Shown: piece after piece, positions 1 to 8,426 of the stretch
Layout: every line of letters starts with the position of its first letter
Numbering within the stretch: position 1 is the first letter of the stretch
Source: Rhodospirillaceae bacterium SYSU D60007
GTDB taxonomy: Bacteria > Pseudomonadota > Alphaproteobacteria > Reyranellales > Reyranellaceae
Direction: 5' to 3'
Length of the DNA: 64,000 nt
Assembly (NCBI GenBank): GCA_003574685.1
Contig: QOCQ01000007.1
Span: 62,001 to 126,000, forward strand
Made by a program: the position numbers and the translations under genes
The notes under the pieces: generated by a model
What the model was told of the DNA's origin: nothing
The model's database searches: none
Seen by the model: only the letters and a program-made list of their open reading frames with translations

Positions 1-90
1 CCCGATCGGCAGCCCGGCGGCGCGCAAGGTGCGCGCGAAATTCATGATGTTGGCGACGAGCTTGCCTTCGGCAGGGGCGGCTTCAGGCAT
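1..90 (-). CDS. CoxE-like VWA domain protein, N-terminal fragment
   Basis: Only the first 30 codons are in the window; the rest lies beyond base 1. The visible residues start MPEAAPAEGK and continue into a segment reading ANIMNFARTLRAAGLPIG, which matches the usual opening of VWA-containing CoxE family proteins. These accompany a MoxR/CoxD ATPase and help mature molybdenum hydroxylases of the CO dehydrogenase type. The gene begins 22 bases after the stop of the MoxR gene on the same strand, the normal coxD-coxE order. The family call rests on a short stretch and on the neighbour. Confidence 0.7.
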   Translation of the reverse strand, partial: MPEAAPAEGKLVANIMNFARTLRAAGLPIG

Positions 91-112
91 AGCGTTCAGT
101 CCCGGCCTTCAT

Positions 113-1039
113 TCACCCGGCGGCATGCCCGACCAGCATCTCGCTCTTGACCCGCTCGAGGATCTGGGCGGCCTCGCTGCCTTGCAGGCGCTGAATGTCG
201 TCCTGATATTTCAGAAGGACGCCCAGCGTGTCGTTGATCGTGCGGGGATCGAGATCGAGCACATTGAGCTCGTTGAGGGCCGTGGCCCAGTCGATCGACT
301 CGGCGACGCCGGGCGCCTTGAAAAGGTCCATGCGCCTCAGCTCCTGCACGAAGCCCACGACCTGGCGCGTCAGGCGCTCCGGCGCGCCCGGCGCCTTGAC
401 CGCCAGGATCTGCTGCTCGCGCGCGGCATCGGGATAATCCACCCAGTGATAGAAGCAGCGGCGCTTCAGCGCGTCGTGAATTTCGCGCGTGCGGTTGGAG
501 GTAATGATCACGATCGGCGGGGCCGGCGCCTTCACGGTGCCGAGCTCGGGAATAGTGACCTGAAAGTCCGACAGCACTTCCAGCAGATAGGCTTCGAAGG
601 GCTCGTCGGTGCGGTCCAGCTCGTCGATCAGCAGCACCGGCGGGCCTTCCGGCTGCGGCTGCAGCGCTTCCAGCAGCGGCCGGCGGATCAGGAACTTTTC
701 CGCGAACACGTCGCTGCCCAGCAGGTCGCGATCGACATTGCCCTGGGCCTCCGCCAGCCGGATCTCGATCATCTGCCGCGCATAGTTCCACTCGTACACG
801 GCCGAGGCCGCATCGAGGCCCTCGTAGCATTGCAGCCGGATCAGGCGCCGCCCCAGCGTTTGAGCGAGCACCTTGGCGATCTCGGTCTTGCCCGTGCCGG
901 CTTCGCCCTCGGTGAAGAGCGGCCGCCCCAGCTTCAGCGCCAGATAAAGGACGGTGGCGAGGCTGCGGTCAGCGACGTAATCGCCCTTGCGCAGCAGCTC
1001 AAGCGTGGCATCGATGGAAGCGGGAATCCGGCGGGTCAT
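113..1039 (-). CDS. MoxR/CoxD-type AAA+ ATPase
   Basis: A 308-residue AAA+ ATPase of the MoxR family. Walker A is GEAGTGKT at residues 45-52 and Walker B is VLLIDELD at 135-142, followed by a sensor-1 stretch ITSNRTREIHDALKRR near 177-192. MoxR proteins act in the cytoplasm as chaperone-like ATPases, paired with VWA proteins, to insert metal or mature enzymes. CoxD is the version linked to molybdenum hydroxylases. The next gene downstream is the CoxE-like VWA protein. The likely client, the molybdenum hydroxylase at 14621-18352, lies about 13 kb away, which is unusual because the two sets are normally adjacent. Length and start are typical. Confidence 0.85.
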   Translation of the reverse strand: MTRRIPASIDATLELLRKGDYVADRSLATVLYLALKLGRPLFTEGEAGTGKTEIAKVLAQTLGRRLIRLQCYEGLDAASAVYEWNYARQMIEIRLAEAQGNVDRDLLGSDVFAEKFLIRRPLLEALQPQPEGPPVLLIDELDRTDEPFEAYLLEVLSDFQVTIPELGTVKAPAPPIVIITSNRTREIHDALKRRCFYHWVDYPDAAREQQILAVKAPGAPERLTRQVVGFVQELRRMDLFKAPGVAESIDWATALNELNVLDLDPRTINDTLGVLLKYQDDIQRLQGSEAAQILERVKSEMLVGHAAG

Positions 1040-1194
1040 CTACAAGCTCACAGGAAGAAGGCGGCGGATATTAGCGAACCGGCGGGCAGTATCCCACCGC
1101 ATTGCCATGCGGATAGCGCGCCCATGCCCTTCCCGTGTGCGCCTTCAAGCCGCTACAGTCTGTCGCACCTGCGGGGCACTGAGAGGAAATGCGC

Positions 1195-1938
1195 ATGTAC
1201 GCCGGCATGTTCAAGGAGAAGGTCGCCGTGGTCACCGGCGGCGCCCGCGGTATCGGCCTTGCGTGCGCGCAGAGCCTCAGCAGCCTCGGCGCCAAAGTCG
1301 CGCTCTGGGATCGCGACAACACAGAGGTTTCGAAGGCCGCATCCGGTCTCGACGGCTGCGTTGGCATCGGCATGGATGTCACGGTCGAGGAGGGTGTCGC
1401 CGGTGCGCTCGCCAAAACGGAAAGCGATCTGGGTCCCGTGGACATCCTGGTGGCCAGCGCCGGCATCACTGGTCCGAACAAGACTGTCGCGGACTATGGG
1501 CTGGCCGAATGGAAGCAGGTGATCGACGTCAATCTCGTCGGCCTGTTTCTGTGCAACCGCGCGGTGGTGCCGGGCATGGCAAAGCGCGGCTGGGGTCGCA
1601 TCGTCAACATCGCTTCCATTGCCGGCAAGGAAGGCAATCCCAACGCGTCGGCCTATTCCGCATCCAAGGCCGGCGTGATCGGCCTGACCAAGTCGCTGGG
1701 CAAGGAGCTGGCGAATACCGGCGTGCTGGTGAACTGCGTGTGCCCGGCCGCGATCCGCACGGACATCTTCAAGCAGATGACGGAGCAGCACATCGCCTTC
1801 ATGCTGTCGAAGATCCCGATGGGCCGCTTCGCCACAGTGGAGGAAGCGGCCGCCATGGTGACGTGGCTGGCCTCGCCGCTCTGCACCTTCAACACCGGCG
1901 CCGTCTTCGACCTCTCCGGCGGCCGCGCCACCTACTAG
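1195..1938 (+). CDS. SDR family NAD(P)-dependent oxidoreductase
   Basis: A 247-residue classical short-chain dehydrogenase resembling 3-oxoacyl-ACP reductases. The cofactor motif TGGARGIG is at residues 14-21 and the catalytic Ser, Tyr and Lys are about 141, 154 and 158 (YSASK). The usual NNAG motif is replaced by ASAG. I chose the ATG at 1195 because GAGAGGA lies seven bases before it; the ATG at 1189 is too close to that site. The substrate cannot be told. The stop overlaps the stop of the convergent tetR gene by four bases. Confidence 0.85.
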   Translation: MYAGMFKEKVAVVTGGARGIGLACAQSLSSLGAKVALWDRDNTEVSKAASGLDGCVGIGMDVTVEEGVAGALAKTESDLGPVDILVASAGITGPNKTVADYGLAEWKQVIDVNLVGLFLCNRAVVPGMAKRGWGRIVNIASIAGKEGNPNASAYSASKAGVIGLTKSLGKELANTGVLVNCVCPAAIRTDIFKQMTEQHIAFMLSKIPMGRFATVEEAAAMVTWLASPLCTFNTGAVFDLSGGRATY

Positions 1939-2624
1939 GCCGATGTCGCCTGTCCCAGCGCGGGGACGACGCCGCGGACGCTTGCCTCGACCATGCCGCG
2001 GATCAGCGTCTCCCGGTCCGACCACGGGAAGTCGGGTTCCGCAATCAGCGCAGCGACCAGGCCGTGGCAGGCCATCCAGCTCAGCTCGGCGCAGAGGGCG
2101 GGCGGATACGGCAGAACGATCCCTTCCTTCGCGATCGCCTCGTAAGCCTGCGTGATCTTGGTGAAGGCCATCGCGCCCTTGGCACCGGGCCGTTCGAGAT
2201 CGCTGGTGTCGGTACGGTGGCCCGTGTAGCGCACCGCCTCGGGCGTCGGTGATTCGAGGAAGATGATGCGATACTCGTCCGGATGCTCCAGCCCGAAGCG
2301 GATGTAGGCTTCGCCCATCCGCCGCAGGCGTTCGCAGGCCGGCAGCGGCAGCCGCTCGATCTCCTCCAGCCGCTGCAGCAGGATGGCGAAGATCCGATCA
2401 CACAGCGCCAGCAGAATTTCGTCCTTGTCCTTGAAGTAGAGATAGAGCGCCGGCGCCGACACGCCCACGCGCTCGGCGATGCGGCGGATCGTGGTGGCCT
2501 TGACGCCCTCTTCGAGGAACAAGGCCTTGGCGGCCGCGAGAATTTCCTCGCGCCGCGTATGCCCCTCCCCGCGCGGCTTGCGTGCCGGCGACTTCGCCAC
2601 CGCCCCCTTGCCGGAAAAACCCAT
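1935..2624 (-). CDS. TetR family transcriptional regulator
   Basis: A 229-residue TetR-type repressor. After a Lys/Arg-rich N terminus comes the HTH domain (TRREEILAAAKALFLEEGVK, then TIRRIAERVGVSAPALYLYF) and a variable C-terminal ligand-binding domain. The start at 2624 (MGFSGKG) is preceded by AGAGGGAAG; an in-frame ATG at 2699 would run through the promoter and is rejected. It diverges from an RND efflux pair and the shared gap holds a palindrome, so it probably represses that pump and responds to one of its substrates. That link is inferred from position. Confidence 0.88.
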   Translation of the reverse strand: MGFSGKGAVAKSPARKPRGEGHTRREEILAAAKALFLEEGVKATTIRRIAERVGVSAPALYLYFKDKDEILLALCDRIFAILLQRLEEIERLPLPACERLRRMGEAYIRFGLEHPDEYRIIFLESPTPEAVRYTGHRTDTSDLERPGAKGAMAFTKITQAYEAIAKEGIVLPYPPALCAELSWMACHGLVAALIAEPDFPWSDRETLIRGMVEASVRGVVPALGQATSA

Positions 2625-2633
2625 TCTTCCCTC

Positions 2634-2661
2634 TTGACGGACCCGTCGCCGTTCGTATGTT
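2634..2661 (+). promoter_or_regulatory. Predicted promoter of the RND efflux operon
   Basis: A -35 box TTGACG (2634-2639) and a -10 box TATGTT (2656-2661) are separated by 16 bases. The -35 box starts ten bases beyond the divergent tetR start codon. Transcription would begin near 2668, inside the palindrome at 2664-2682. The prediction rests on match to the sigma-70 consensus only. Confidence 0.5.
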
Positions 2662-2663
2662 AT

Positions 2664-2682
2664 CGTAGTTAAGTTAACGTCG
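2664..2682. promoter_or_regulatory. Palindromic operator candidate between tetR and the RND pump
   Basis: The core GTTAAGTTAAC (2668-2678) is a perfect dyad of GTTAA and TTAAC around one base. Flanking CG pairs extend the symmetry to 19 bases. Its size, its place in a divergent tetR/efflux gap and its overlap with the predicted start of transcription fit a TetR operator. The binding protein is inferred. Confidence 0.55.
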
Positions 2683-2762
2683 TTCAGAGTACTTTCCAAG
2701 CAGTTGCGTCACATTACCGCCGGGCGCAGCCGAGCGCCATCGGCGCGGCAGGGAGTGCCACG

Positions 2763-3881
2763 ATGCGCGCCAAACGGGCCTTGTTGCTGGGTGCTGCTGC
2801 CGTGCTGGGCGCCGGTGGCGTCGCGGGCACCGTGATCTGGCGGGCCGCTGCCACGCAGGCGCACACAGCCGCTCCGGCCGAAGCAAAGCCCCGGCCGGCA
2901 CGCGTTCAGACCGTCGCGTTTCGCGCCGAAACCAGGCGCATGACCCTTGCGGGCGTGGTGGCGCCGCGGATCGAAACCAATCTGGGGTTTCGGGTCGGCG
3001 GCAAGATCATCGCCCGCGAGGTCGATATCGGTGCGCGGGTTGTTGCCGGCCAGGTGCTGGCGCGGCTTGATCCGGCTGACCTGAAGCTGGCGCGCGACCA
3101 TGCCGCCGCCGCAGCGGCCGCCGCGGAAGCCGAGGAGGCCCGCGCCCGCGCCGATCTGGAACGCTATGCGGGCCTGCGCGGCTCGACGGCGTTCGTCCCG
3201 CAGATTCACGACCAGCGCCTCTCGGCCGCCAACGCCGCCCGGGCGCGCCTCGACCAGGCCCGCGCCCAGCTCGCCACGGCGGAGAACAATCTCGCCTACG
3301 CCACGCTCACGGCCGATGCGCCCGGCGTCATCACCGCGTTGTCGATGGAGGTCGGCCAGGTCGTGGCCACCGGCCAGACCGTCGCCCGCCTGGCGCGTAC
3401 GCATGAGCTGGAGATCCTTGTCAACATCCCTGAGCACCGGCTTGCCTTCGTCGAGGCGGCAAGCGCGCTGACCTTCGAGCTCTGGGCGCAGCCTGGCGAA
3501 ACCTTAAGGGCCCGCCTGCGCGAGCTCGCGCCGGCAGCAGATCCGGCGACCCGAACCTATGCCGCGCGCTTCACCATGCTGGATCGGCCAAAACTCGCAG
3601 CGCTCGGCATGACCGCCACGCTGGCCATCGAACAACGCTCAACCGAAAAGATCGCGGAGCTTCCCCTGACAGCCATCTTCCAGCAGGGCACGGGACCCGC
3701 CGTCTGGGTTGTCGATCGCACAACCGGCGCCGTTGCGCTGCGGCCTGTGAGCGTGCGGCGCTGGGGCAATGACACGGCGGTGATCGCCTCGGGGATTGCT
3801 GACGGCGAGCTCGTCGTGACAGCCGGCGTGCACAAGCTGGAGGCCGGCCAGCGCGTGGTGCCCCGCCCGGCCGGAAGCTGA
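2763..3881 (+). CDS. RND efflux periplasmic adaptor (HlyD/AcrA family)
   Basis: A 372-residue membrane-fusion protein. An N-terminal hydrophobic anchor (about residues 5-26) exports it to the periplasm. There follow a barrel-sandwich half motif (GFRVGGKIIAREVDIGARV), an Ala/Arg-rich coiled-coil hairpin (about 110-180), the second half motif and a beta-barrel domain. Adaptors of this family bridge the inner-membrane RND pump to an outer-membrane channel. The gene ends nine bases before the RND permease, so the two form an operon. No TolC-type gene follows directly; one occurs at 8426-9808 in the copper cassette. Confidence 0.9.
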   Translation: MRAKRALLLGAAAVLGAGGVAGTVIWRAAATQAHTAAPAEAKPRPARVQTVAFRAETRRMTLAGVVAPRIETNLGFRVGGKIIAREVDIGARVVAGQVLARLDPADLKLARDHAAAAAAAAEAEEARARADLERYAGLRGSTAFVPQIHDQRLSAANAARARLDQARAQLATAENNLAYATLTADAPGVITALSMEVGQVVATGQTVARLARTHELEILVNIPEHRLAFVEAASALTFELWAQPGETLRARLRELAPAADPATRTYAARFTMLDRPKLAALGMTATLAIEQRSTEKIAELPLTAIFQQGTGPAVWVVDRTTGAVALRPVSVRRWGNDTAVIASGIADGELVVTAGVHKLEAGQRVVPRPAGS

Positions 3882-3889
3882 GCAGGCCA

Positions 3890-6800
3890 ATGACCAGCCG
3901 CTTCAACCTCAGCCGATGGGCGCTGGAGCACCGTGCGCTCACGGTATTCATGATGGTCGCGCTCTCGATCGCGGGGGCTTTCTCCTACTTCAACCTCGGC
4001 CGCGCCGAGGATCCGCCGTTCACCATCAAGCAGATGGTGGTGTCCGCAGCCTGGCCGGGGGCCACGGCCGGCGAGATGCAGCTCCAGGTCACCGACAGGA
4101 TCGAGACCAAGCTTCAGGAGCTGCCATACCTCGACAACGTCACCAGCTACACCAAGCCCGGCGAAACCGTCATCTTCGTATCGCTGCGCGATGACGTGCC
4201 GCCGAAGCAGGTCGCCGACCTCTGGTATCAGGTGCGCAAGAAGGTCGGCGACATCCAGGGCTCGCTGCCGCAAGGCGTGATCGGCCCCTCGTTCAACGAC
4301 GAATACGGCGACACCTATGCGTTCATCTGGGCCTTCGAAGCGGACGGATTCAGCGATGCCGAGCTGAAGGAGATGGTGAAGGCCGCCCGCCTGCGGCTGC
4401 TGCGCGTGCGCGATGTGGTCAAGGCCGACCTGTTCGGCACCCAGGACGAGCGCATCTATCTCGAATTCTCGCACGCGAAGCTGGCCATGCTGGGGCTTTC
4501 CGTCCAGCAGGTCCTGGATGCGGTGCAAAAGCAGAACAGCGTCGTGCCGGCGGGAATCGTCGAAGGCCAGAACGCGCGAGTCAGCATTCGCGTGAACGGC
4601 GCCCCGATCACGCCGGAGGCGCTGGCGCACATCCCGATCGAGGCGGGCGGCCGCATCCTGACGCTGGGCGATATCGCCGAAGTCAGGCGCGGTTACGTGG
4701 AGCCGCGCGAGTTCTCGATGCGCTTCATGGGCAAGCCGGTGATCGGGCTGGGCGTCGTGATGGCCAGCGGTGGCGACATCACCACGCTGGGCGCAGCGCT
4801 CGAAGCCGAAATGGCACGCATCCAGGCCGAATTGCCCGTCGGCGTGACGATCCACAAGGTCGCCAACCAGGCAGCGGTGGTCGACAACTCCTTCTCGGAG
4901 TTCGCTACCGCGCTGATCGAAGCCCTGGGCATTGTGCTGGCCGTGAGCTTTCTGAGCCTCGGCCTCCGCACCGGCATGGTGGTGGCGCTGTCGGTGCCGC
5001 TGGTGCTGGCCATCACCTTTGCGGTGATGGACATGATGGGCATCAACTTCCACCGCATTTCGCTCGGCGCGCTGATCATCGCACTGGGCCTGCTGGTCGA
5101 TGACGCCATTATCGCGGTCGAGATGATGCTGGTGAAGCTGGAGGAAGGCAAAAGCCGCCTGGAGGCCGCCACCTTCGCCTACACCTCCACCGCCTTTCCG
5201 ATGCTGACCGGCACGCTGGTGACGGCGGCCGGCTTCGTGCCGGTGGGCTTCGCGCGCTCCAGCGCCGGCGAATACACCACCGCCATCTTCTGGGTCACGG
5301 CCATCGCGCTGGTCGTGTCGTGGTTCGTTGCCGTGCTGTTCACCCCGCTGATCGGCTACAAGCTGCTGCCGGCGCATCGCCACGCTCACCCCGCGAAGAA
5401 AGCTCACGATCCCTACGACACGCGGCTCTACCGTGCCTTCCGCCGTGTCGTGGCATGGTGCCTTGCGCACCGGTGGCTCACCATCGGCACGACGGTGGCA
5501 GTGTTTGCCGCATCGCTGTTCGCCTTCCAGTTCGTGCAGAAACAGTTCTTTCCGCTGGCCAACCGGCCGGAGCTGATCGTCGATCTCAGGCTGGCGCAGC
5601 AATCCTCCTACGCGGCCACCAACGCCGAAATCCGCCGGTTCGAAGAATGGCTGGCGCGCAACGACAAGGTGGCGACCTACGCCGCCTATATCGGCGCCGG
5701 CTCGCCGCGCTTCTACCTGCCCACGGTTCCCGAGCTGCGTAACAGCAATTTCGGCCAGGTGGTGGTCGTCACCAGGGGCATCGAGGAGCGCGAGGCGCTG
5801 ATCGGGGAGCTGGAGGCGCTGTTCGCCACCGGCTTTGAGGCGGTGCGCCCCCGCGTCCAGCGCCTGCAGAACGGCCCGCCCACCGCCTATCCCGTCATGT
5901 TCCGCGTTCTCGGCCCGGACCCGCAGGAGATCCGCCTTATCGCCGAACAGGTTCGGGATGTCTTCAAGGCCAACCCGCACACGCGCGACATCAACTTCGA
6001 CTGGTTCGAGCTTGGCAAATCCGTACGGCTCGACATCGACCATGCCAAGGCCCGCGCGCTCGGCGTCAACCCGCAGGATCTGTCAACGGCGCTGAACACG
6101 CTGCTGTCGGGCATCACCGTCACGCGGTTCCGCGAAGGCGATGAATCGATTCCCGTCGTGGCGCGTGCCGTTGCCGCCGAGCGGCTCAGCCTCGACGGCC
6201 TGGACAACGTGACCATACGCGGCGCCAACGGCCCGGTGCCGCTGTCCCAGATCGCGCGCCTGGTGCCACAGCTCGAGGAACCCATCCTGTGGCGGCGCAA
6301 CAAGCAGACCCTGATGACGGTGCGCGCCATGGTGGCGGACGGCGTGCAGGGGCCGGACGTGACGGCACAGATCGACCGCGCGCTGGCGCCCGTGCGCGCC
6401 AGCCTGCCGCCCGGCTACCGCATCGAGATCGGCGGCGATCAGGAGGAAAGCGCCAAGAGCCAGCGCTCGATCTTCGTGCTGATGCCGCTGATGCTGCTCC
6501 TGATGCTGACCTTCCTGATGCTTCAGCTCCAGAGCTTCTCGCGCATGGCGCTGGTGCTGCTGACGGCGCCACTGGGCATGATCGGCGTGTCGCTGTTCCT
6601 GCTCGCCTTCGACGCCGCGTTCGGCTTCGTGTCGCTGCTGGGCGTGATCGCGCTGTCGGGCATGATCATGCGCAACTCGGTGATCCTGGTCGACCAGATC
6701 GAGCAGGATATCGCCGCCGGCCGCGCCGCCTGGGACGCTATCGTCGAGGCGACCGTAAGGCGCGCCCGGCCGATCCTGCTGACGGCCGCCGCCGCGATCT

Positions 6801-7066
6801 TCGCCATGGTGCCGCTGTCGCGCTCGGTCTTCTGGGGACCGATGGCGATTGCGCTGATGGGCGGCCTGCTGGTGGCCACGGCCCTGACGCTGCTCTTCCT
6901 GCCGGCGCTCTATGCCGCCTGGTTCCGTGTCAGGCGGCCAGGCGAGGAACCGGCGGCAGGGATCGAGCTGCCCTTCGCCCTGCCCGCCATGTCGGCGACT
7001 GACCCGTCGTCAGCGCAGCCGGTCATGCTGCGGACCGCCGCTCCTGGCATCACCCAGTCACCATGA
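3890..7066 (+). CDS. RND efflux permease (AcrB-like)
   Basis: A 1058-residue inner-membrane proton/substrate antiporter of the resistance-nodulation-division family, close to AcrB in length. TM1 is near residues 14-32, followed by a large periplasmic domain. The proton-relay pair Asp404-Asp405 lies in GLLVDDAIIAVE, equivalent to Asp407-Asp408 of AcrB. A second TM bundle begins around residue 865. The MFP gene and a divergent tetR make a standard regulated exporter for hydrophobic or drug-like compounds. CusA-type methionine pairs were not recognised, so a metal pump is less likely. The last nine bases overlap the end of the convergent gene at 7058. Confidence 0.92.
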   Translation: MTSRFNLSRWALEHRALTVFMMVALSIAGAFSYFNLGRAEDPPFTIKQMVVSAAWPGATAGEMQLQVTDRIETKLQELPYLDNVTSYTKPGETVIFVSLRDDVPPKQVADLWYQVRKKVGDIQGSLPQGVIGPSFNDEYGDTYAFIWAFEADGFSDAELKEMVKAARLRLLRVRDVVKADLFGTQDERIYLEFSHAKLAMLGLSVQQVLDAVQKQNSVVPAGIVEGQNARVSIRVNGAPITPEALAHIPIEAGGRILTLGDIAEVRRGYVEPREFSMRFMGKPVIGLGVVMASGGDITTLGAALEAEMARIQAELPVGVTIHKVANQAAVVDNSFSEFATALIEALGIVLAVSFLSLGLRTGMVVALSVPLVLAITFAVMDMMGINFHRISLGALIIALGLLVDDAIIAVEMMLVKLEEGKSRLEAATFAYTSTAFPMLTGTLVTAAGFVPVGFARSSAGEYTTAIFWVTAIALVVSWFVAVLFTPLIGYKLLPAHRHAHPAKKAHDPYDTRLYRAFRRVVAWCLAHRWLTIGTTVAVFAASLFAFQFVQKQFFPLANRPELIVDLRLAQQSSYAATNAEIRRFEEWLARNDKVATYAAYIGAGSPRFYLPTVPELRNSNFGQVVVVTRGIEEREALIGELEALFATGFEAVRPRVQRLQNGPPTAYPVMFRVLGPDPQEIRLIAEQVRDVFKANPHTRDINFDWFELGKSVRLDIDHAKARALGVNPQDLSTALNTLLSGITVTRFREGDESIPVVARAVAAERLSLDGLDNVTIRGANGPVPLSQIARLVPQLEEPILWRRNKQTLMTVRAMVADGVQGPDVTAQIDRALAPVRASLPPGYRIEIGGDQEESAKSQRSIFVLMPLMLLLMLTFLMLQLQSFSRMALVLLTAPLGMIGVSLFLLAFDAAFGFVSLLGVIALSGMIMRNSVILVDQIEQDIAAGRAAWDAIVEATVRRARPILLTAAAAIFAMVPLSRSVFWGPMAIALMGGLLVATALTLLFLPALYAAWFRVRRPGEEPAAGIELPFALPAMSATDPSSAQPVMLRTAAPGITQSP

Positions 7067-7597
7067 GAGGACGGGCGGCTTGTCGCAGCGGCGCTCGCAT
7101 TCGGGCCAGTAGAGGTTGTGCAGCAGTCGCTTGGGATGGAAGTGGTAGCCGTTGTGCTCCGGCCACGTGTGATAGGAATCAGCGACGCTGCCGGACTGCT
7201 TGATGAACTTGTAGACCGCATAGGGCGTGTTCATCAGCCATGTGGGGTTGATGACCAGGCCCATGCCGGTCCCCAGCGCATTGGCGGCCTGCTGGCTGCA
7301 CACGCCGTCCCAGAGGTAGTTGTCGTCCCGCTTCTCGGATTTCACGATGTAATCGAAGACAGCGCCGGCGTTCACCCGGCGGGCGGACAGTTCCTGGATG
7401 ACCAGCGGCCGGGAGGCGTTGTCGCCCAGGTATGTGGCGGTTGGGATCTGGTGCCAGCCGTTGCCGCCGCTTCGGATCTCGAAGGTATAGACATGGTCAT
7501 CGAGGACGAGCGAGGTGTGCCCCGGCCCGCCTCCCCGGAAGTTGCTGACGCATGTCAGAAGCGCCACGCGGCGGCAGACCCTGCTGATCGGCTTCAT
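7058..7597 (-). CDS. Hypothetical protein, possible permuted papain-like fold
   Basis: A 179-residue protein I do not recognise as a named family. A His motif, GPGHTSLVLDDHVYTFE, lies at residues 25-41, and a Cys follows later in GVCSQQAANALG. In permuted NlpC/LRAT-type proteins the catalytic His also precedes the Cys in this manner, so that fold is possible but unproven. The N terminus (MKPISRVCRRVALLTCVSNF) could be a weak signal. The start at 7597 has GGGGG just upstream; longer in-frame starts would run through a perfect palindrome at 7609-7636 and are rejected. The gene is alone on its strand here. Confidence 0.65.
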   Translation of the reverse strand: MKPISRVCRRVALLTCVSNFRGGGPGHTSLVLDDHVYTFEIRSGGNGWHQIPTATYLGDNASRPLVIQELSARRVNAGAVFDYIVKSEKRDDNYLWDGVCSQQAANALGTGMGLVINPTWLMNTPYAVYKFIKQSGSVADSYHTWPEHNGYHFHPKRLLHNLYWPECERRCDKPPVLSW

Positions 7598-7608
7598 CTT
7601 TTGCCCCC

Positions 7609-7636
7609 AATAGTGAGTGAATAGACACTCACTATT
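7609..7636. promoter_or_regulatory. Perfect 11-bp inverted repeat upstream of the 7597 gene
   Basis: The arms AATAGTGAGTG (7609-7619) and CACTCACTATT (7626-7636) are exact reverse complements around six bases. The repeat ends 11 bases before the start codon of the minus-strand gene. It is AT-rich for this genome and has no T-run, so an operator is more likely than a terminator. A weak promoter (TTGCTG, 17 bases, TATTCA) could overlap it on the minus strand. Confidence 0.6.
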
Positions 7637-7757
7637 ACGACAGCAATGACCGCCGCATCCCCCTTGGGAAGAAAAAATCTGGCGCTGGCGGGATATTGAA
7701 ACCTTCCCACCATGGAGCGGCTTGCAGGGTGGAATCGATGCCGATAGCTTGCGCGGC

Positions 7758-8117
7758 ATGAGCCGGTTGTGGCGAGTTCTGCGCACCTTCGTGGCGCTGT
7801 GCGCGATCGTTGCGTACGGTTTGCCCGCCGCGGCGCATGCCTCTGCCGCCGAGCCGGCGGCCCATGATGCCGCGCCCGCGGCCACGCCGTGTGACCATCA
7901 CGGCGCGGAACCCGAGGCTCCAGTCAAATGCCCGGGCCACAAGGAAGGAACGGTTTCGTGCTGCGTCGCCATGTGCCACGCGGTGCTGCCGCTGCCCGAC
8001 GTCCCGGCTGGCTGGTTTGTGACGCTGCGGGCAGCAAGTGAAGCCCGCACTCCGGCGCTGGTAACGCCCGCCTTCATCACGCGCCTGGATCGCCCGCCCA
8101 AGCCGGCAATCGCCTGA
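7758..8117 (+). CDS. Secreted Cys/His-rich protein of the copper cassette
   Basis: A 119-residue protein with a signal peptide (MSRLWRVLRTFVALCAIVAYG, then an Ala-rich cleavage region). Clustered metal-type residues follow: CDHHG, CPGHK and SCCVAMCH at about residues 43-75. I do not recognise a named family, although DUF2946-like secreted proteins in copper loci look similar. The ATG at 7758 begins the signal peptide; an upstream ATG at 7722 would add 12 poor residues. It heads a plus-strand run that includes a multicopper oxidase, cupredoxin and CusF-like protein, so a periplasmic copper role is inferred. Confidence 0.65.
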   Translation: MSRLWRVLRTFVALCAIVAYGLPAAAHASAAEPAAHDAAPAATPCDHHGAEPEAPVKCPGHKEGTVSCCVAMCHAVLPLPDVPAGWFVTLRAASEARTPALVTPAFITRLDRPPKPAIA

Positions 8118-8201
8118 CCGGCTGAAGACGGCTGCGTCCCCGCCCGCGCGCAGGCGCCCTCTGCGCCCGCGTCCGCTGACGTGCGTGAATTCGAGGCATC
8201 C

Positions 8202-8426
8202 ATGAAGATTGTTCCGCTGCTGATCGCCGGCGGCCTTTTGGCCGGCTGCGCGAGCCCCTTGCCAACCCTGCAGACCGGACCCGATCCGGCCGACCCCGCT
8301 TGGCCTGTCGCGCCGGTTCCGTACGAGCCCGTGACCGCCGGCACGGCCGACTATCGGCCGATCGAGCCGAAATCCTGGCGCGACATGAACGAGCGCGTGG
8401 CACCCGGTCACGGGAGGACGCCCTGA
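8202..8426 (+). CDS. Small lipoprotein of the copper cassette
   Basis: A 74-residue protein with a clear lipobox: MKIVPLLIAGGLLAGC places the lipidated Cys at residue 16. The mature part is Pro-rich and ends around YRPIEPKSWRDMNERV. No named family was recognised. Its TGA stop shares a base with the ATG of the TolC-like gene (TGATG), so the two are translationally coupled and this lipoprotein may sit beside that channel in the outer membrane. The role is inferred from position only. Confidence 0.7.
   Translation: MKIVPLLIAGGLLAGCASPLPTLQTGPDPADPAWPVAPVPYEPVTAGTADYRPIEPKSWRDMNERVAPGHGRTP

Noticed and set aside
3557-6043. An 828-residue minus-strand ORF
   Set aside because: It is the shadow of the RND permease, which has full family motifs on the plus strand.
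7685-7745. CueR-type operator before the copper cassette
   Set aside because: A TTGAAACCTTCC stretch resembles one half, but the right half does not give the expected GGAAGG dyad or spacing.
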